30,828 bases of DNA, taken from Teratosphaeria epicoccoides (Eukaryota; Ascomycota; Dothideomycetes; Mycosphaerellales; Teratosphaeriaceae). Shown here in pieces: positions 1 through 9,960 of the stretch (position 1 is the stretch's first letter; each line of letters opens with the position of its first letter). Position numbers and translations under genes: made by a program. Below the pieces are notes generated by a model. It searched no databases, was not told the origin of the DNA, and saw only the letters and a list, made by a program, of their open reading frames with translations. The DNA lies in NCBI GenBank assembly GCA_021401465.1, contig JADDMT010000228.1, positions 1-30,828 of the forward strand. The letters are read 5' to 3'.

Positions 1-761
1 GGATATTTCTCGACGCTAACGTTAGCCTAGCGGAGAAAGTCAGCATTTATACTCGGAGGGTACCCGCACTGTATGCGTACTATGGCGAAGGTCTCGACCC
101 TAACGGTTAGCACCTTCAAGATCTTCTGGACTAAGTCTACGATTAGACCTAGACAAACGTTTTCGCCTGTTAGCAGAGAGTCGAAGCGAACGCTGCTATA
201 AGAACGGTTAGTAGTCGCGGTAAAGCACGAGAGGGCGCCGAGCAGGTAGGCGAGTACCTCGCGGTACTTAGCCTGTAGCCTGTTCATAGTCGGAGTGCCT
301 TCGGCAATCCCCTTGTCGCGCGTACTCTAGAAGTCATCGATGTTACAGCAGAGCTAGTTGTACTCGCTATACACCTCTTCAGGGAGGTCTTAGCATTTTT
401 GATGCTTGCCATTGCAGTTGACACAATTGCGGTAGACACTGCCCTCATCAAACCCGCTAACGTAGATCTCGGCTACGCTTCAGTTAGTATAAGTCACGCA
501 TACCTCGCGGGTAGGGGACGCCTTACTAACACGCGGAGGAGAGATGTGTGCAGCTTAGCTACTAAGGTTGTCGAGGCATCGTCGACATGAGCGACAATTG
601 CGGGCAGAGCGAGTAGCGTCGAACTTAGTCTGTAGCACATAAGCCATTATAGCTAAGACAGGTTGATTGATCTTGATTGATTGATTGAAGAAGAAGGAGC
701 TCCGGTACGGACCCGCAGACATAGTAAGGCGCAAGCTAAGCGAAGTAGGAGCGGAGGTCAA
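1..761 (-). pseudogene. Degenerate cysteine-rich protein, 3' end outside window
   Basis: One minus-strand frame runs from an ATG at 761 down to the window edge, about 250 codons, with only about five internal stops, all explainable as RIP changes (TAG, TAA, TGA). Near residue 55 it has C-x2-C-x2-C (codons at 594-596, 585-587, 576-578). Near residue 110 it has a second cluster, NCVNCNGKHQKC, a C-x2-C-x3-H-x2-C pattern (codons between 425 and 393). This is followed by a charged helical stretch (KYREVLAYLLGAL). The part at 27-287 is uninterrupted. I do not recognise the family; paired cysteine clusters of this kind occur in uncharacterised ascomycete proteins and suggest metal or nucleic-acid binding, but that is inference. 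It lies antisense to the neighbouring LTR element. It carries clearly fewer stops than nearby elements, so it is either younger or under weaker RIP. The reverse frame is also fairly open at 399-590, so strand choice is not certain. Confidence 0.45.
663..688. repeat. Short TTGA microsatellite
   Basis: Six TTGA units, interrupted once by TC, followed by an AAG-rich run. It lies inside the N-terminal part of the cysteine-rich minus frame and encodes a short Q/I/N-like stretch there. Confidence 0.7.
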
Positions 762-1431
762 TGTTAGTGTCTTAGAACAGGAAAGTTTAGGGAGCGACGA
801 GGTTTTTATACCCTCTGACAGCCCCCCTGTTGCCTACCGCAACCGTTAAGCTAGTGACTCGAACTACATGCGCAGAGTACCTGCCTTTAGTTGACTTACA
901 AGGGGACCGAATAATGTAATAACGGATAACGCGGCCGTTACGCATGTGCGCCGACTGCACTTGTGCTAGCCTACTAGCATGGGAATGTGGCGAGGCCCGC
1001 GCCAGGAGCGCGCTCCTGCCGTTTCGAGCGGCGCGCGCAGAGCGTCCGCGCACTTTCCTACTACCCCGAGGTTCTACGACACGTTCTTCACGGTCACGAC
1101 TAAATAGGGACGGCTAAGCTACTTGGCGAGGCTGGCGCGCATGCTCGCCCTATAATTTCAAGGATTAACCGAAGTACGTACTTGTGGTTTCCTGATATCT
1201 CGATCCGCATGTAAAGTGAAGGTGTTACGAAGCCGCCTAACATGTGACGGATTAAAACCCGCCCGAGTTAGCAGCCTCCGCCCCGCACTCGCTGCGAAGG
1301 TGTTAAGGTGTGCGCATGACACATGTTACGCAGGCTATCTACCTATTCACCCTTGCGCGGTGTGAGCGTGCCACATCCCGTACCCTATATGTTCCGCGTG
1401 CGTCACTTAGTAAGGCTAGGGACATCCTCAT
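762..1431. other. Non-coding stretch left of the A1 LTR
   Basis: I see no convincing gene here. Short open frames occur (787-1053 minus and 1310-1576 plus), but they show no domain, the sequence is GC-rich at 980-1050, and the second runs straight into the LTR. If A1 is an element read left to right, this would be its 3' untranslated region. Few RIP-type TAG codons are visible, so it looks less mutated than the rest of the window. Confidence 0.4.
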
Positions 1432-1445
1432 AGGAGGAGGGGCAG
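1432..1445 (+). other. Putative polypurine tract of element A1
   Basis: The purine-rich run AGGAGGAGGGGCAG abuts the LTR start TGATACGG directly. A polypurine tract primes plus-strand DNA synthesis in LTR retrotransposons and sits just upstream of the 3' LTR. Its presence here, and its absence before the other LTR copy at 11301, suggests 1446-1805 is a 3' LTR read on the plus strand and 11301-11660 a 5' LTR. Confidence 0.55.
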
Positions 1446-1805
1446 TGATACGGTTGATACTAGGGGACCATTTGAACCGCATGGGTTCTAATGGCCGCCC
1501 TTGGCATGCAGTGACCCTGCCACATATGGCAAGGGGGTCCTTCGTACATACGTTAGCTCGTATGTCGTCCGAGTAGGATCAGTTGTCGACGTAGGACGCC
1601 CCTACGTCGCTGACCCTACGGTACCCCTACGGGGTTAGGCTTGGACATGCTTTCCCTAATTAAGGAGCGTCGGGGGTTATAAGCACCCTTAGCGCTACCT
1701 CTGCGATAAGCAGAAAGCAGCGCTGTCTTGTACCTACTAAAAGGTCGGATTACTCTGTCATACTACGAGATATTTTCATATCATATAGCACATACATCTA
1801 TATCA
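1446..1805 (+). repeat. LTR of Gypsy family A, copy 1 (probably 3' LTR)
   Basis: A 360-bp direct repeat shared with 11301-11660. The repeat begins exactly at TGATACGG and ends exactly at CTATATCA, giving the TG...CA ends and a short TGATA/TATCA terminal inverted repeat typical of LTRs. A TATA-like TTATAAG lies near 1678-1684. A strong hairpin (CGACGTAGG, loop, CCTACGTCG) sits at 1587-1609. This copy still has the ancestral CA/TG bases at most sites where the second copy has TA. Its right edge cuts the B1 reverse transcriptase at 1805/1806. No matching target-site duplication is seen between this copy and the flank of the 11301 copy, so the two are not the ends of one element. Confidence 0.85.
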
Positions 1806-3565
1806 CCTGCTATGTAGCTAGGGCATTTGTTAACCTAAATAGCATGACTATGTACTCGTAGTATCTGAACCTAGTTCGGAACGTAGTCTTCTATTCTTCG
1901 CCTTCCTTAATTCGAATTTAGTTATACACTCTAGGTATGTCGAACTTCGAGAACTACATTACTCCTTGTAGGTAGTCCTGTAATTCTAGGAGCAAAGGAA
2001 GCGGATAACTATTCTTTATCATGATGTCGTTTAATCTACGATAATCTACGTAGAGTCGCTAGTCATCTTCTCCCTTAGGTACAAACAGGATCGGATATCT
2101 GGCTAGGGACTACGACTCGCGGATAAAGCCTTTCTAGAGGTTGTCTTCTAGGTATTTCCGGAGAATCTCTAGTTTTGCCGCTAATAACAGGCGAACTGAT
2201 TGCTTCGTTAGTATCTTGCTAGGGAGTAAGGGTATCCTGTAGTCCTACTCCTAGTGTTCTAGCAGAGCTTCTTAGTCGGGTTCTTCCTCGAAAAGAGTAG
2301 CGAACTCTTTATACTTATTAGGAACTATGAATTCGACCTTGACTTCTAATTGCGTTACTTTAACCTATAGGACGTACACTTCCTGTTCTAGATCCTTGAT
2401 AGCGGCTACTATCTCGCTTAAAGTTATAGCACATATTTCGATCTTGCCTAGTATGTCGTGTACTACAGGTAGAGGTATTAATCTTAAGAGTTCTAGGAAC
2501 TAGATCCTCTCATTCTTCTAGTCGATATAGGGGTTAGCGTTTCTTAGCCATAGTAACCCTAGTACTACATCTGAGCCTAGTAACTCCGTGATGTCAGACT
2601 AGAGCATCTCTTAGTAGTGTCCTATCCGTAGAGGCATCATCTCGGTCTCTTTGTTAACTACTCCTTAGTTGTACGTGACTAGCTTTCTATTAATTGCTTG
2701 TAGCGAGAAAGCATTTGTCTTCGCCTATAGCTTTATCCTAGCTGTCCTAGCGAACTTAGGCGTCATGAAGATTCTAGTACATCCTGAATCTATTAAGGCC
2801 CTAGCTAGCGTCTCGTCGATATGCACCTATACTCTAAGGTTGTTCGCGTATCTGGCGCTAATCGCGGCACATCGTTACAGCCGTGTCTAGTCTGTCCGTA
2901 GGTCTAATTCTAGCGGACCTTGTCGTTTCCTGAATAACTGTCTTCACAGACTAGTTTAGGGATTATGTAGTCTTAGCTTCTTCTCTAAGCGTTACCGTTC
3001 TCTGGCCTAAGAGGTCGTTCTCGTTCTTGGCCTCACTGTTCCTACGCGTTTCTTGCGTACTCTATCTTTAAGTGATAGACTTAGAGTCGTAGCGCTCGTG
3101 AAATCTAAATACCTTCGTAGGTTAGGTAGCCTCCCTAGGGCGTAAACTCTACCCCGAACGGTACAATTTCCTAGACAACTTTCTGATGCGCGTAAGGTTA
3201 AGCTACAACCGGTAGTCTGCTTAGGTGTCGTCGCATATAGTCGGCTAGTTCGTCATACTAAAGCTAGTCGACATGCTATACTCTATTAATCTATGGGCAA
3301 GCTTAAGCCTACTAGTTCTGTATAATTCGGATAATATCGGGCCTAATGTCATGCGGCGGCATAGCCTATCGCTCTATGCTCTCATCTTCCTCGGAATCAG
3401 GAATGACGGCTTCGACAATCTCGTAGTTGTCGTCTAAACTTTCTTCTTCTTCTTCTAGCTCCTGTTACCTTAGGACTATTATACTAGAAGGTATACCCCT
3501 TAGCGCACAGATCGACTATGCCTTGTTTCGGCTAGGGTACTATCTAGAACTATCTTTATCACTTA
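1806..3565 (-). pseudogene. B1 pol remnant: retropepsin and N-terminal reverse transcriptase
   Basis: The pol polyprotein of Ty3/Gypsy elements processes itself (aspartic protease) and copies element RNA (reverse transcriptase). The protease active site ALIDSGCT is readable at about 2776-2799 (DSG codons 2782-2790), and the C-terminal protease motif DVVLGLLWLRNANPYID follows. Reverse transcriptase begins near 2170 with KGFIRES, then VDYRRLND near 2046 and YPLPLL, and ends with MLFRLTNALAT at 1806 before the catalytic YxDD is reached. Many in-frame stops make it dead. The pol frame is shifted by -1 relative to gag, provided no indel lies between, which fits ribosomal frameshifting in this group. 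The A1 LTR insertion breaks the gene. The start limit near 3565 is approximate. Confidence 0.85.
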
Positions 3566-4691
3566 TGTGAATTCGACAATTGTCGTCGTAGCACGTAGTC
3601 TAAGTAAGTACAGCATTGTCCGGTTCTCGAGTAGCGGCGGCCTTTTACTTAGGTGCCGTCGTTGTCGCGCGAGCCTGCTCTATCCTAGGCGGCTCTTGTC
3701 GTTGCTTCTTAGCAAAACATTCGTAGGCAAAGTGTCCTTTCTTTCTACAGTTATAGCACTCGAGATTACTCTTGTCGAATGGCTTCTTTAGACTATTCTA
3801 GGGAGGAGAGCCCTTCTGCGGCTTTCCTCGGGGTCTATTCCTTAGACGCCCCTTAGTCGCATCTAACTCCATAGTTTAGAGACTATAGTAATCGCTTCGC
3901 CATTTCAGTGCTAATCGTTAGACCTTATGGTTAGCCTGTACTAGCTTGCGATTTCTATGTTGTCGTTCTTACTGTTATTCCTAGATGCGATTATCGATTC
4001 TAATCGCGAGATCGCTTATTTCCTTGAATGTCGTTAGCTAATCTCCTCAGGCAATTTCGTCTTTAACTGTCTCCTTTAGTCCCTAGTAGAACTAAGCGGC
4101 TAAAGCATTATCATTCTAGTCGACTTAAGCAGAGAGGGTCTAAAAGTTCGCGCGGTACTTGATAGCAGAACCCTTCTACTAGATTCCTAGGAGAGCTCTC
4201 TCGGCCTCTTGTTGCTTATTACCGAGCCTAAAAGCTTCGCGTAATGCCTTAAACAAAGACTTGTCTAAGTTAAGAATCTCCCTAGTTGTCGTCTTCCTAG
4301 CTTCGATGTTTTTGACGTGATCTAGATAATCTGTCAGATGAGGCTAGATAAACTCGAACGCTAGTCCCTTTAGGTAAGAGACAATGTACATCATTCGCTT
4401 ATAATATGTTGTAAACTGTTCCGTATCTACGTTAAATGCTAACTAGCATTATAGGATAAACATCTCGACTTAAGATTGTTGCCCTATAAACTCTGTAGGG
4501 CTTCCTATCTTAAAGCTGTTATTACTTTGTTTATTCCTAGTAGTTGAACCTGCGACGGATGCTAGAGCTATCTCGCTAAGGTAAATAGATTCGAGCTACT
4601 ACATAATTTGAGGTATAGCGGTAACTTGTCCTCATAGTGTTAGTTAACTGTTGCTAGAAGTTAAACTAACAGCTAAAGAACTACTTGACAT
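3566..4691 (-). pseudogene. B1 gag remnant with CCHC zinc knuckle
   Basis: Gag forms the intracellular particle of the retrotransposon and binds its RNA. The start ATG at 4691 corresponds to the ATG at 29771 in copy B2; both are followed by a serine-rich N-terminus. The C-terminal zinc knuckle C-x2-C-x4-H-x4-C is fully preserved at 3717-3758 (ECYNCRKKGHFAYECF). Numerous TAG and TAA stops interrupt the frame. Comparison with B2, which is read on the opposite strand at the other edge of the window, supports the call over the whole length. The 3' limit is approximate. Confidence 0.88.
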
Positions 4692-4807
4692 AGGCGTATG
4701 TCAAGCGCTCGACGAGTCCCCTGATGCTTCCTTAGAAGTAGTGCTTAAAATGTCATAAGGGTAGGTGCCGATAGTAGGAAGGTAACTAGGTATTAGACTT
4801 GTAGAGC
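4692..4807 (-). other. B1 leader between LTR and gag
   Basis: About 116 bases between the inner LTR edge and the gag ATG, matching 29656-29770 of B2 with RIP-type differences. A primer-binding site is expected at its start (the sequence right after the LTR reads GCTCTACAAGTC, GCTCCCGAGTC in B2), but I could not match it to a specific tRNA. Confidence 0.6.
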
Positions 4808-5191
4808 TATAAAGAATATCGACAATAGCAATTGTCCTTGTAACTAACTATCCCCTAGGGAAAGGGAATTAAATTAAGCACGAAGCTCCTAACTACCTGT
4901 CCTGAAGCTATCCCTATATACTAGAGAGACAGAGTAGCTCTGTTAGATCTGTTAACAGACCTAACAGATCTATGTCTGTAGATCTATAGACTAACCCTAC
5001 AGATCCGAGAGTCTATTATCCTATAACAGATCCTTTCTCCCTTGTAGGCCTATAGATCTGTAGACTAACCCTACAGATCTAGGGGTCTGTCCTCACGTGA
5101 CAGATCCTTCCTCCTATGACTATGCCTATAACTTATAGTACTTAGGACCCTCATAATCCTGTAACCTATAGTACTCCTAACACTCATGACA
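4808..5191 (-). repeat. 5' LTR of element B1
   Basis: Read on the minus strand, it begins TGTCATGAGTG at 5191 and ends near 4808, matching the B2 LTR (29222-29655), with TGT...ACA ends in B2. It is about 50 bases shorter than B2 because of indels. It carries a cluster of AGATCTGTAG/CTACAGATCT hairpins at 4930-5110, and a TATATAG box (4914-4920 in the complement). The right flank AACTG (5192-5196) would be the target site; the partner duplication lies outside the window. Confidence 0.85.
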
Positions 5192-5427
5192 AACTGCTAC
5201 GTTAAGGCTAAGAACTCTTACTACTAGGCTACGAGCTTGTAAGGGCCGGATCCTCGCTAGCTCGAGGCCTAGTACTAGGACGATACAAGCTTGCTTCGGA
5301 AATGTCTAACTAGTTAGAGGTACCTAGGCAAATCTAGCAAGGGTTAGAGACCTCTGACAGATTAGTAAGTATAACCTAAAGATAGTTCTACAAATTGTTA
5401 TATATAGTAGCGCGCTCTTAACAGTTA

Positions 5428-6270
5428 GCCTTAGCAATCCTATATAATGGATCGATGCAACTAAACTAAGGAGGGAGCGTAAGGAGTAGAAGGCAACTAT
5501 AGCCTAGGCCTCTACATAGTAGCTAGAGGGCTTAGACCTACAGAATGCAAACTCTAACACGCTAAATATAGACTCTGACTCTGACGTAGAGTACTATGGC
5601 TAGTAGCATACTAACTAATCCTAGGAAAGTTTAGCTTAAGCTTAGTAGACAGCTAAGTAGGAGACAGCATTCTGACATTACTAGAGCGCTAGTTGCGAAT
5701 ACTGCTAACACGCTAGTTACCTAGGCTCCTACAAGTAGTTAGGCTCATGCTAGTCATATAGGTGTTAGTAGACTAACGCCAAGTTAGAGGAGCGAAGGGG
5801 CTTAGAGACAAAGTCGCTATTCGTTCCTGACTCTTAGTAAGCAGACAACTAATAACGTTAGAGGATGCTATACTCTAATGACTAGGGCTTTAAACGAGGC
5901 TTATATTCTAGAGCATCGTATTCGGAATAGATAGGGTCTAATGCAACTGCTATAGTATAGCAGGCTCCTTACTTAATAGCGACTTATCCTTGACGATTAG
6001 TAGGACAGGAGTACAAGCATAGCGAGGAGGCAGAGAATGCCTACCCTAGACTTAACAAGTTAGAGCATTAATGCTCTTACTAAGGCAGTTCAAGCTACAA
6101 TTAGTTGCCTAATTGCTGACCGTCAATTCCCTTCTAATGATACTCTACCTAGCGTAAGCTTCTTCTACCTAGCGAAGATAGACAAGGGTCCTACAAGCGA
6201 TGAGATCCTCTAAGTCATACTCTGACTCCGCACCTAGCGCTAGACGAGGCCTAAGGGGCTAGAGACGCTC
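5428..6270 (+). pseudogene. Element E degenerate frame, gag-like, unknown family
   Basis: From about 5430 one frame reads a charged N-terminus, an acidic tract (TLNIDSDSDVEYYG near 5560) and a glutamine/serine-rich part, then CEYC near 5695. From about 5850 a different frame carries on (VRGCYTLMTRALNEAYILEH, then ADRQFPSNDTLPSVSFFYLA and KIDKGPTSDEILQV) up to about 6215. Most stops are TAG or TAA at positions expected for CAG, CAA or TGG. The frame change means an indel or an intron. I do not recognise the family. A gag-like or nucleic-acid-binding role is only a guess from its place in an LTR element. Confidence 0.4.
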
Positions 6271-6944
6271 TCTGAACAACTCTATGAAGAAGTCCTCTAC
6301 GTCCTAATTAGTAACTAGATTAGTTAGATTATTAACATGAAGGAGTAGGTCACGATATATGTGCTTGTCATACTAATTATAGTAGTGTAGCTCTTGATTA
6401 CGCTGCCTCTCGATGTTGTTCTAACTAGGCGGAAGTGCTAGAGGAGATAGATTGCTCCTACTAGGACTCTAACGAGAGTGCCTCGAAGGCCGCTAAAGGG
6501 TTAGCAGAGGTAGTAGATTAGAACGTAGCCTAAGGCTCTTCCTACTAGGCGGCAGAGCACTCTAATTAGCTAGATTGTTACTTAGCTTGTCTGCACCTAG
6601 CTTGTCTAACCTAGTATACAGCAAACAATACTTCTTCTAATTCTTCTAAAAGCAATTAGTACACAAGCCTTCGAGATAAAGGTTACTTAGGTTAGTAGCG
6701 TATACGCTATACAGCTTACTATAGTATCTACTAGATCTGATCCTATACCGATCTTAGTACACACGCTAATTAGAGCTAGCTATAGCAAAGCTAGTAGTAA
6801 TTAGCGTAGTGCTGTTCAGAGTGTCTAAGTTGTACTAAGTAGGACCTAGGTCGTTCATGAAGGTAGTACTCTAATTAGAGACATAATACTAGGTTACTTT
6901 GTTCTAATTAAAGGTAGCACCTCATTAAAGTGGCTAAAGTTATA
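6271..6944. other. Heavily mutated inside of element E
   Basis: No readable protein; stops are dense in all six frames and CTAG tetranucleotides are very common. Short imperfect inverted repeats occur near 6757-6802 (ACACGCTAATTAGAGCTAGC facing GCTAGTAGTAATTAGCGT). Confidence 0.4.
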
Positions 6945-7255
6945 AGCTTCACGAAGGAAGCGAATACACGCCTAGAGCTTACTAAGGTTAAGGGTCAGAT
7001 GCCTTAAGTCGTCAGAGCTACTAGGAGTCAGCTATAGTTAGAGAAGCTAAATACACTAGATAACCTACTAGAGCTCGATAATCTATGCGAGCTTTGCGTT
7101 AAACGAAGTACTATCTAGTAGGATTAGTAACATACCTCTCTATAGAGCCATGTTAATATGTCAGAGAAGCTACAGTTAGTGATTCATGATGATAAGAAAG
7201 AGAAGGACAATCGAGAAGGGGAGGGGGGCTTTATATAGGGTCAGACCTACCTGTA
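6945..7255 (+). pseudogene. Element E second degenerate frame
   Basis: A plus-strand frame reads a lysine/leucine-rich, probably helical stretch (LELTKVKGQM, then EKLNTLDNLLELDNLCELC) and a charged tail (HDDKKEKDNREGEGGF near 7185-7235). Only RIP-type stops interrupt it. It could be the C-terminal part of the same protein as 5428-6270 or a separate frame. No family recognised. Confidence 0.3.
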
Positions 7256-7446
7256 AAAGCAGAGTAATCACATGAATTTACAAACATGTAAGTAGTAAAC
7301 ATGCTCTAGCGCATTATCCTCTTTTATAAGAGCATCATTCTAATAGTATAAGCTTGATACAATAAACATCTTCACTAGTTAGTAGATTAGAAGATAGTAG
7401 GAGTACACTAAATACACTAGTATGTGCCTAAAAAGGAGTATTAAAA
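7256..7446. other. Non-coding, with putative polypurine tract of E
   Basis: AT-rich, with no gene. It ends in the A/G-rich run AAAAAGGAGTATTAAAA (7430-7446), directly before the LTR start TGTGATAGG, as expected for a 3' LTR read on the plus strand. Confidence 0.4.
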
Positions 7447-7620
7447 TGTGATAGGTAGTTACATACTAGCTATACTAAGTTAGTAGGAGTCAGAGTTAGG
7501 CAGGACCTTGACTCTAACCTCTCTGACTCTAGTCAGGGGTTAAGGAATATATAACCCCGGCTAAATTTTTACCTTCTCTTCTATCTATAGATACGTTCGT
7601 TATATATCTAATACCTGACA
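7447..7620 (+). repeat. Short LTR (174 bp) of element E
   Basis: It starts TGTGATAGG and ends ACCTGACA, so it has TG...CA ends. A TATA box (TATATAA, 7548-7554) lies between the arms of a perfect inverted repeat GGGGTTA...TAACCCC (7536-7558). Its right edge exactly meets coding sequence of D1. No second copy is in the window, so the call rests on structure and junction only. Confidence 0.55.
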
Positions 7621-9960
7621 TAATATATTCATTCTGTGGCTACTTCCTATGCGTAAATCTATTGCCTGTATTCAGGATTAATTTAACATATCCTTCTCCC
7701 TTGTAGAGGTCTAGAGGGTGTTTAATTCCTCGTTTTAGAACGGGCTAGAGCTAGGCATCTCTACAGCAGGGTCCGATAGTTCTAGCCTGTTATTACTAAA
7801 AGTAGTTACTAGTAGTTAGACTAAAGTAGTAGCTACTTCTACCCCTCCCTTTCCCTTATTCTCTGGCTATGATTAGAGGCGTTCTAGCTCTAGAAGCCTT
7901 CTAAACCTCGACTCCTTGTCATCTTCTCTTCGTGTGTCTTGCTCTTGCCTTGACAAGGCATCTAGCGTGATCGGTTTAGTCCCTAGCCTATATACTAGGG
8001 TAAACTAGTAGTTTGACAGTGTCTTATACTATCGAATCTGCCTCTCTAATAACTGTCTCTTTACTATGAAGTATTCTAGGTTCTTATAGTCCGTGAAAAT
8101 AGTAAAGGGTCTACACGCTTTTAGCTTAGGAGCCTAGAACTTCAAGCTTGACACTATAGCTAACATCTCTTTGTTATAGATGTCGTAGTTAATCTCTGCT
8201 TTATTAAGCTTCTACAAGAATAAGTCTACTAGGCGCTAGACTCTGTCCTTTTCCTGCAGTAGTATGGCTCTAATTACGAATCTGCTGCAGTCTGTTTCTA
8301 GGAATGTCGGGAGCCGCAGGTCCTAGTGTAAAAGGACCGGAGCCCTATAGAACTTGTCCTTTAACTATACGAACGTAGTCTCCTCCTCTTTTCTCTAGGA
8401 GAATAGTACCCCTTTGCTAGTTAGTACTATCATAGGTTTAGCTATCTTCAAGTAATTTAGGATAAACATCCTATAGTAGTTCGCAAATCCTAGGAACCTA
8501 CGTACTTCCTTCTATGTCTTTAGAGCTGCCTAAATCTTCACGGCTTCTACCTTTTCTAGGTCGGGCCCTACCTCCTTTCTGTTAGCATGTATAATGAAGC
8601 CTAGATACTTGATTTGCTTCCAAGCGAATTTGCTCTTCCCTAGGTCAAGATACAGGGCTCTATCCTAAAGCTTCTAGAGTACTTACTTAACTTTTTTAAA
8701 GTAGTCTCCCCTTAACCTGCTACTATAGATAATAATGTCGTCTATGTACGTAGAAGCGAAGTCGTCTAAATGCTCCTAAAGTAAAGTGTTAATACACTAT
8801 TAGAAAGTCGCTAGAGTCCTAGACAAACTAAACAGACATACTAGCTATTTAAAAGATCTAAACCTCGTATAGAAAGCCGTTTTATGCTCGTGTCCTTTTA
8901 CTATACGGATTTAGTAGAACGCAGATACTACGTTAACCTTAGTAAGCTACTAGGCTCCTATGAGGTTCCTTAGGGTCTCTAGGATTAATGGCAAAGGGTG
9001 TTAATCTTGCTTTGTGATCGCGTTAAGGGCTTAGAAGTTATAGCAGAACTAGAGGCCTCCCCTAGGCTTCTTGACAAAAAGCACAGGTGCCGTGGCTTCT
9101 AAGTTCGTAGCTTAGATAAAGCCTTTCCCTAGTAGCTTGTTAAGGGACTTCCTTAGGACTAGTAGCTCCTCTTTTAACATGCTATATAGCGGCCCTTATA
9201 ACAAAGGGGGCTAGGATCTGTCTAGTTGTTCCTAGAGTTCAATCTAATAGTTAATACTAGGCTAGTAAGGTGCTAGTTTGTCTGCTTCCTGACGACAAAA
9301 CAGCTAAGCTATTTCGCAAACCTCTAGGGGTAGTATAGCTTCAAGCTTGCGTATAGTTAGGTAGTCCTTTGTTTTTAGCGCTTTTTTGATGTCTGAGGTT
9401 AAAGCTACTACTAGCTAGGTAAAGCTACTATAGTCTTTGTATTCTTGTTAGTAGCGACCTTCGTTTACCTACTATCCTGCCCTGCTATAGTAATACTAGC
9501 GTTTATCTAGCTCTGTCTAGATTTTATTATGCGCTTTCTATAGGTTCCCTAAAATCACTAGGAAGGTAAGGTCTAACACTATATACGTATAGACTATCTA
9601 CAAGAACCTAGCAATTTCTATCTAGAAGGTAACTACTCCCTTAATCTTCGAGTCCTGCATCGATGTAGTAGCTCCCTTTGCTACTCGCGTTTCACGACTA
9701 ACAAAGCTTATACCGAGGCCTTTTACAAGGCCCCTGTTAATTGCAGCATAGTATTAGTACCCTTTGTTAATAAGAGCTAATGTTCCGAGATTATTTGTAA
9801 GGACTACATTAGTATATATTAGGTTCCTGTCTATTAAACCTTTTGCCTTCTCCTATCCTTTTACTAACGCTTTATCTACTCTTAGCTCCTAACTACAAGT
9901 AAGAGTTACTCTTTTCCTAAGCCGTTACTCCTCGAAACCGCTTCTTCTTTGTCGTTATCT
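7621..9960 (-). pseudogene. D1 pol remnant: reverse transcriptase and RNase H
   Basis: Reads as a Ty3/Gypsy polymerase. The catalytic YIDD is at 8737-8748 in the frame ..TYIDDIIIYSS. The connection motif EVRRFLGFANYYRMF is at about 8470-8510, followed by a lysine-leucine-rich stretch. The end of RNase H (ITLDALSRQEQDT) is near 7935-7975, and a linker toward integrase runs to 7621, aligning with 27670-27950 of D2. The integrase is absent because E is inserted. Stops are very dense. The protease should lie toward the right end near 9700-9900 but is too mutated to place. Confidence 0.85.

Larger units (their letters stand above)
1806..5191 (-). mobile_element. Gypsy element B1, truncated at its 3' side by A1
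   Basis: A minus-strand Ty3/Gypsy retrotransposon with its 5' LTR at 4808-5191, leader, gag, protease and the first part of reverse transcriptase. It stops at 1806 where the A1 LTR begins, so RNase H, integrase and the 3' LTR are missing from the window and may lie left of A1. The same family recurs on the plus strand at 29222-30828 (B2). B1 carries more RIP changes than B2. Its LTR starts at 5191 and abuts element E. Confidence 0.85.
5192..7620 (+). mobile_element. Element E, unrecognised LTR element (5' part missing)
   Basis: This block lies between B1 and D1. It ends with a short LTR (7447-7620) that interrupts the D1 pol frame at 7620/7621, so E is inserted in D1. Its left end is cut by B1. 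The inside holds degenerate plus-strand frames but no reverse transcriptase or integrase that I can read. It may therefore be a non-autonomous LTR element, or a longer one whose pol is beyond B1. RIP is heavy here. Confidence 0.5.

Noticed and set aside
676..855. Plus-strand frame reading a lysine-rich start and an acidic tail
   Set aside because: Open but overlaps the N-terminus of the better supported minus-strand cysteine-rich frame; no motif and no start codon in context.
3567..3791. Plus-strand open frame
   Set aside because: It is the antisense of the B1 gag zinc-knuckle region; the mirror frame appears antisense to B2 gag at 30596-30817.
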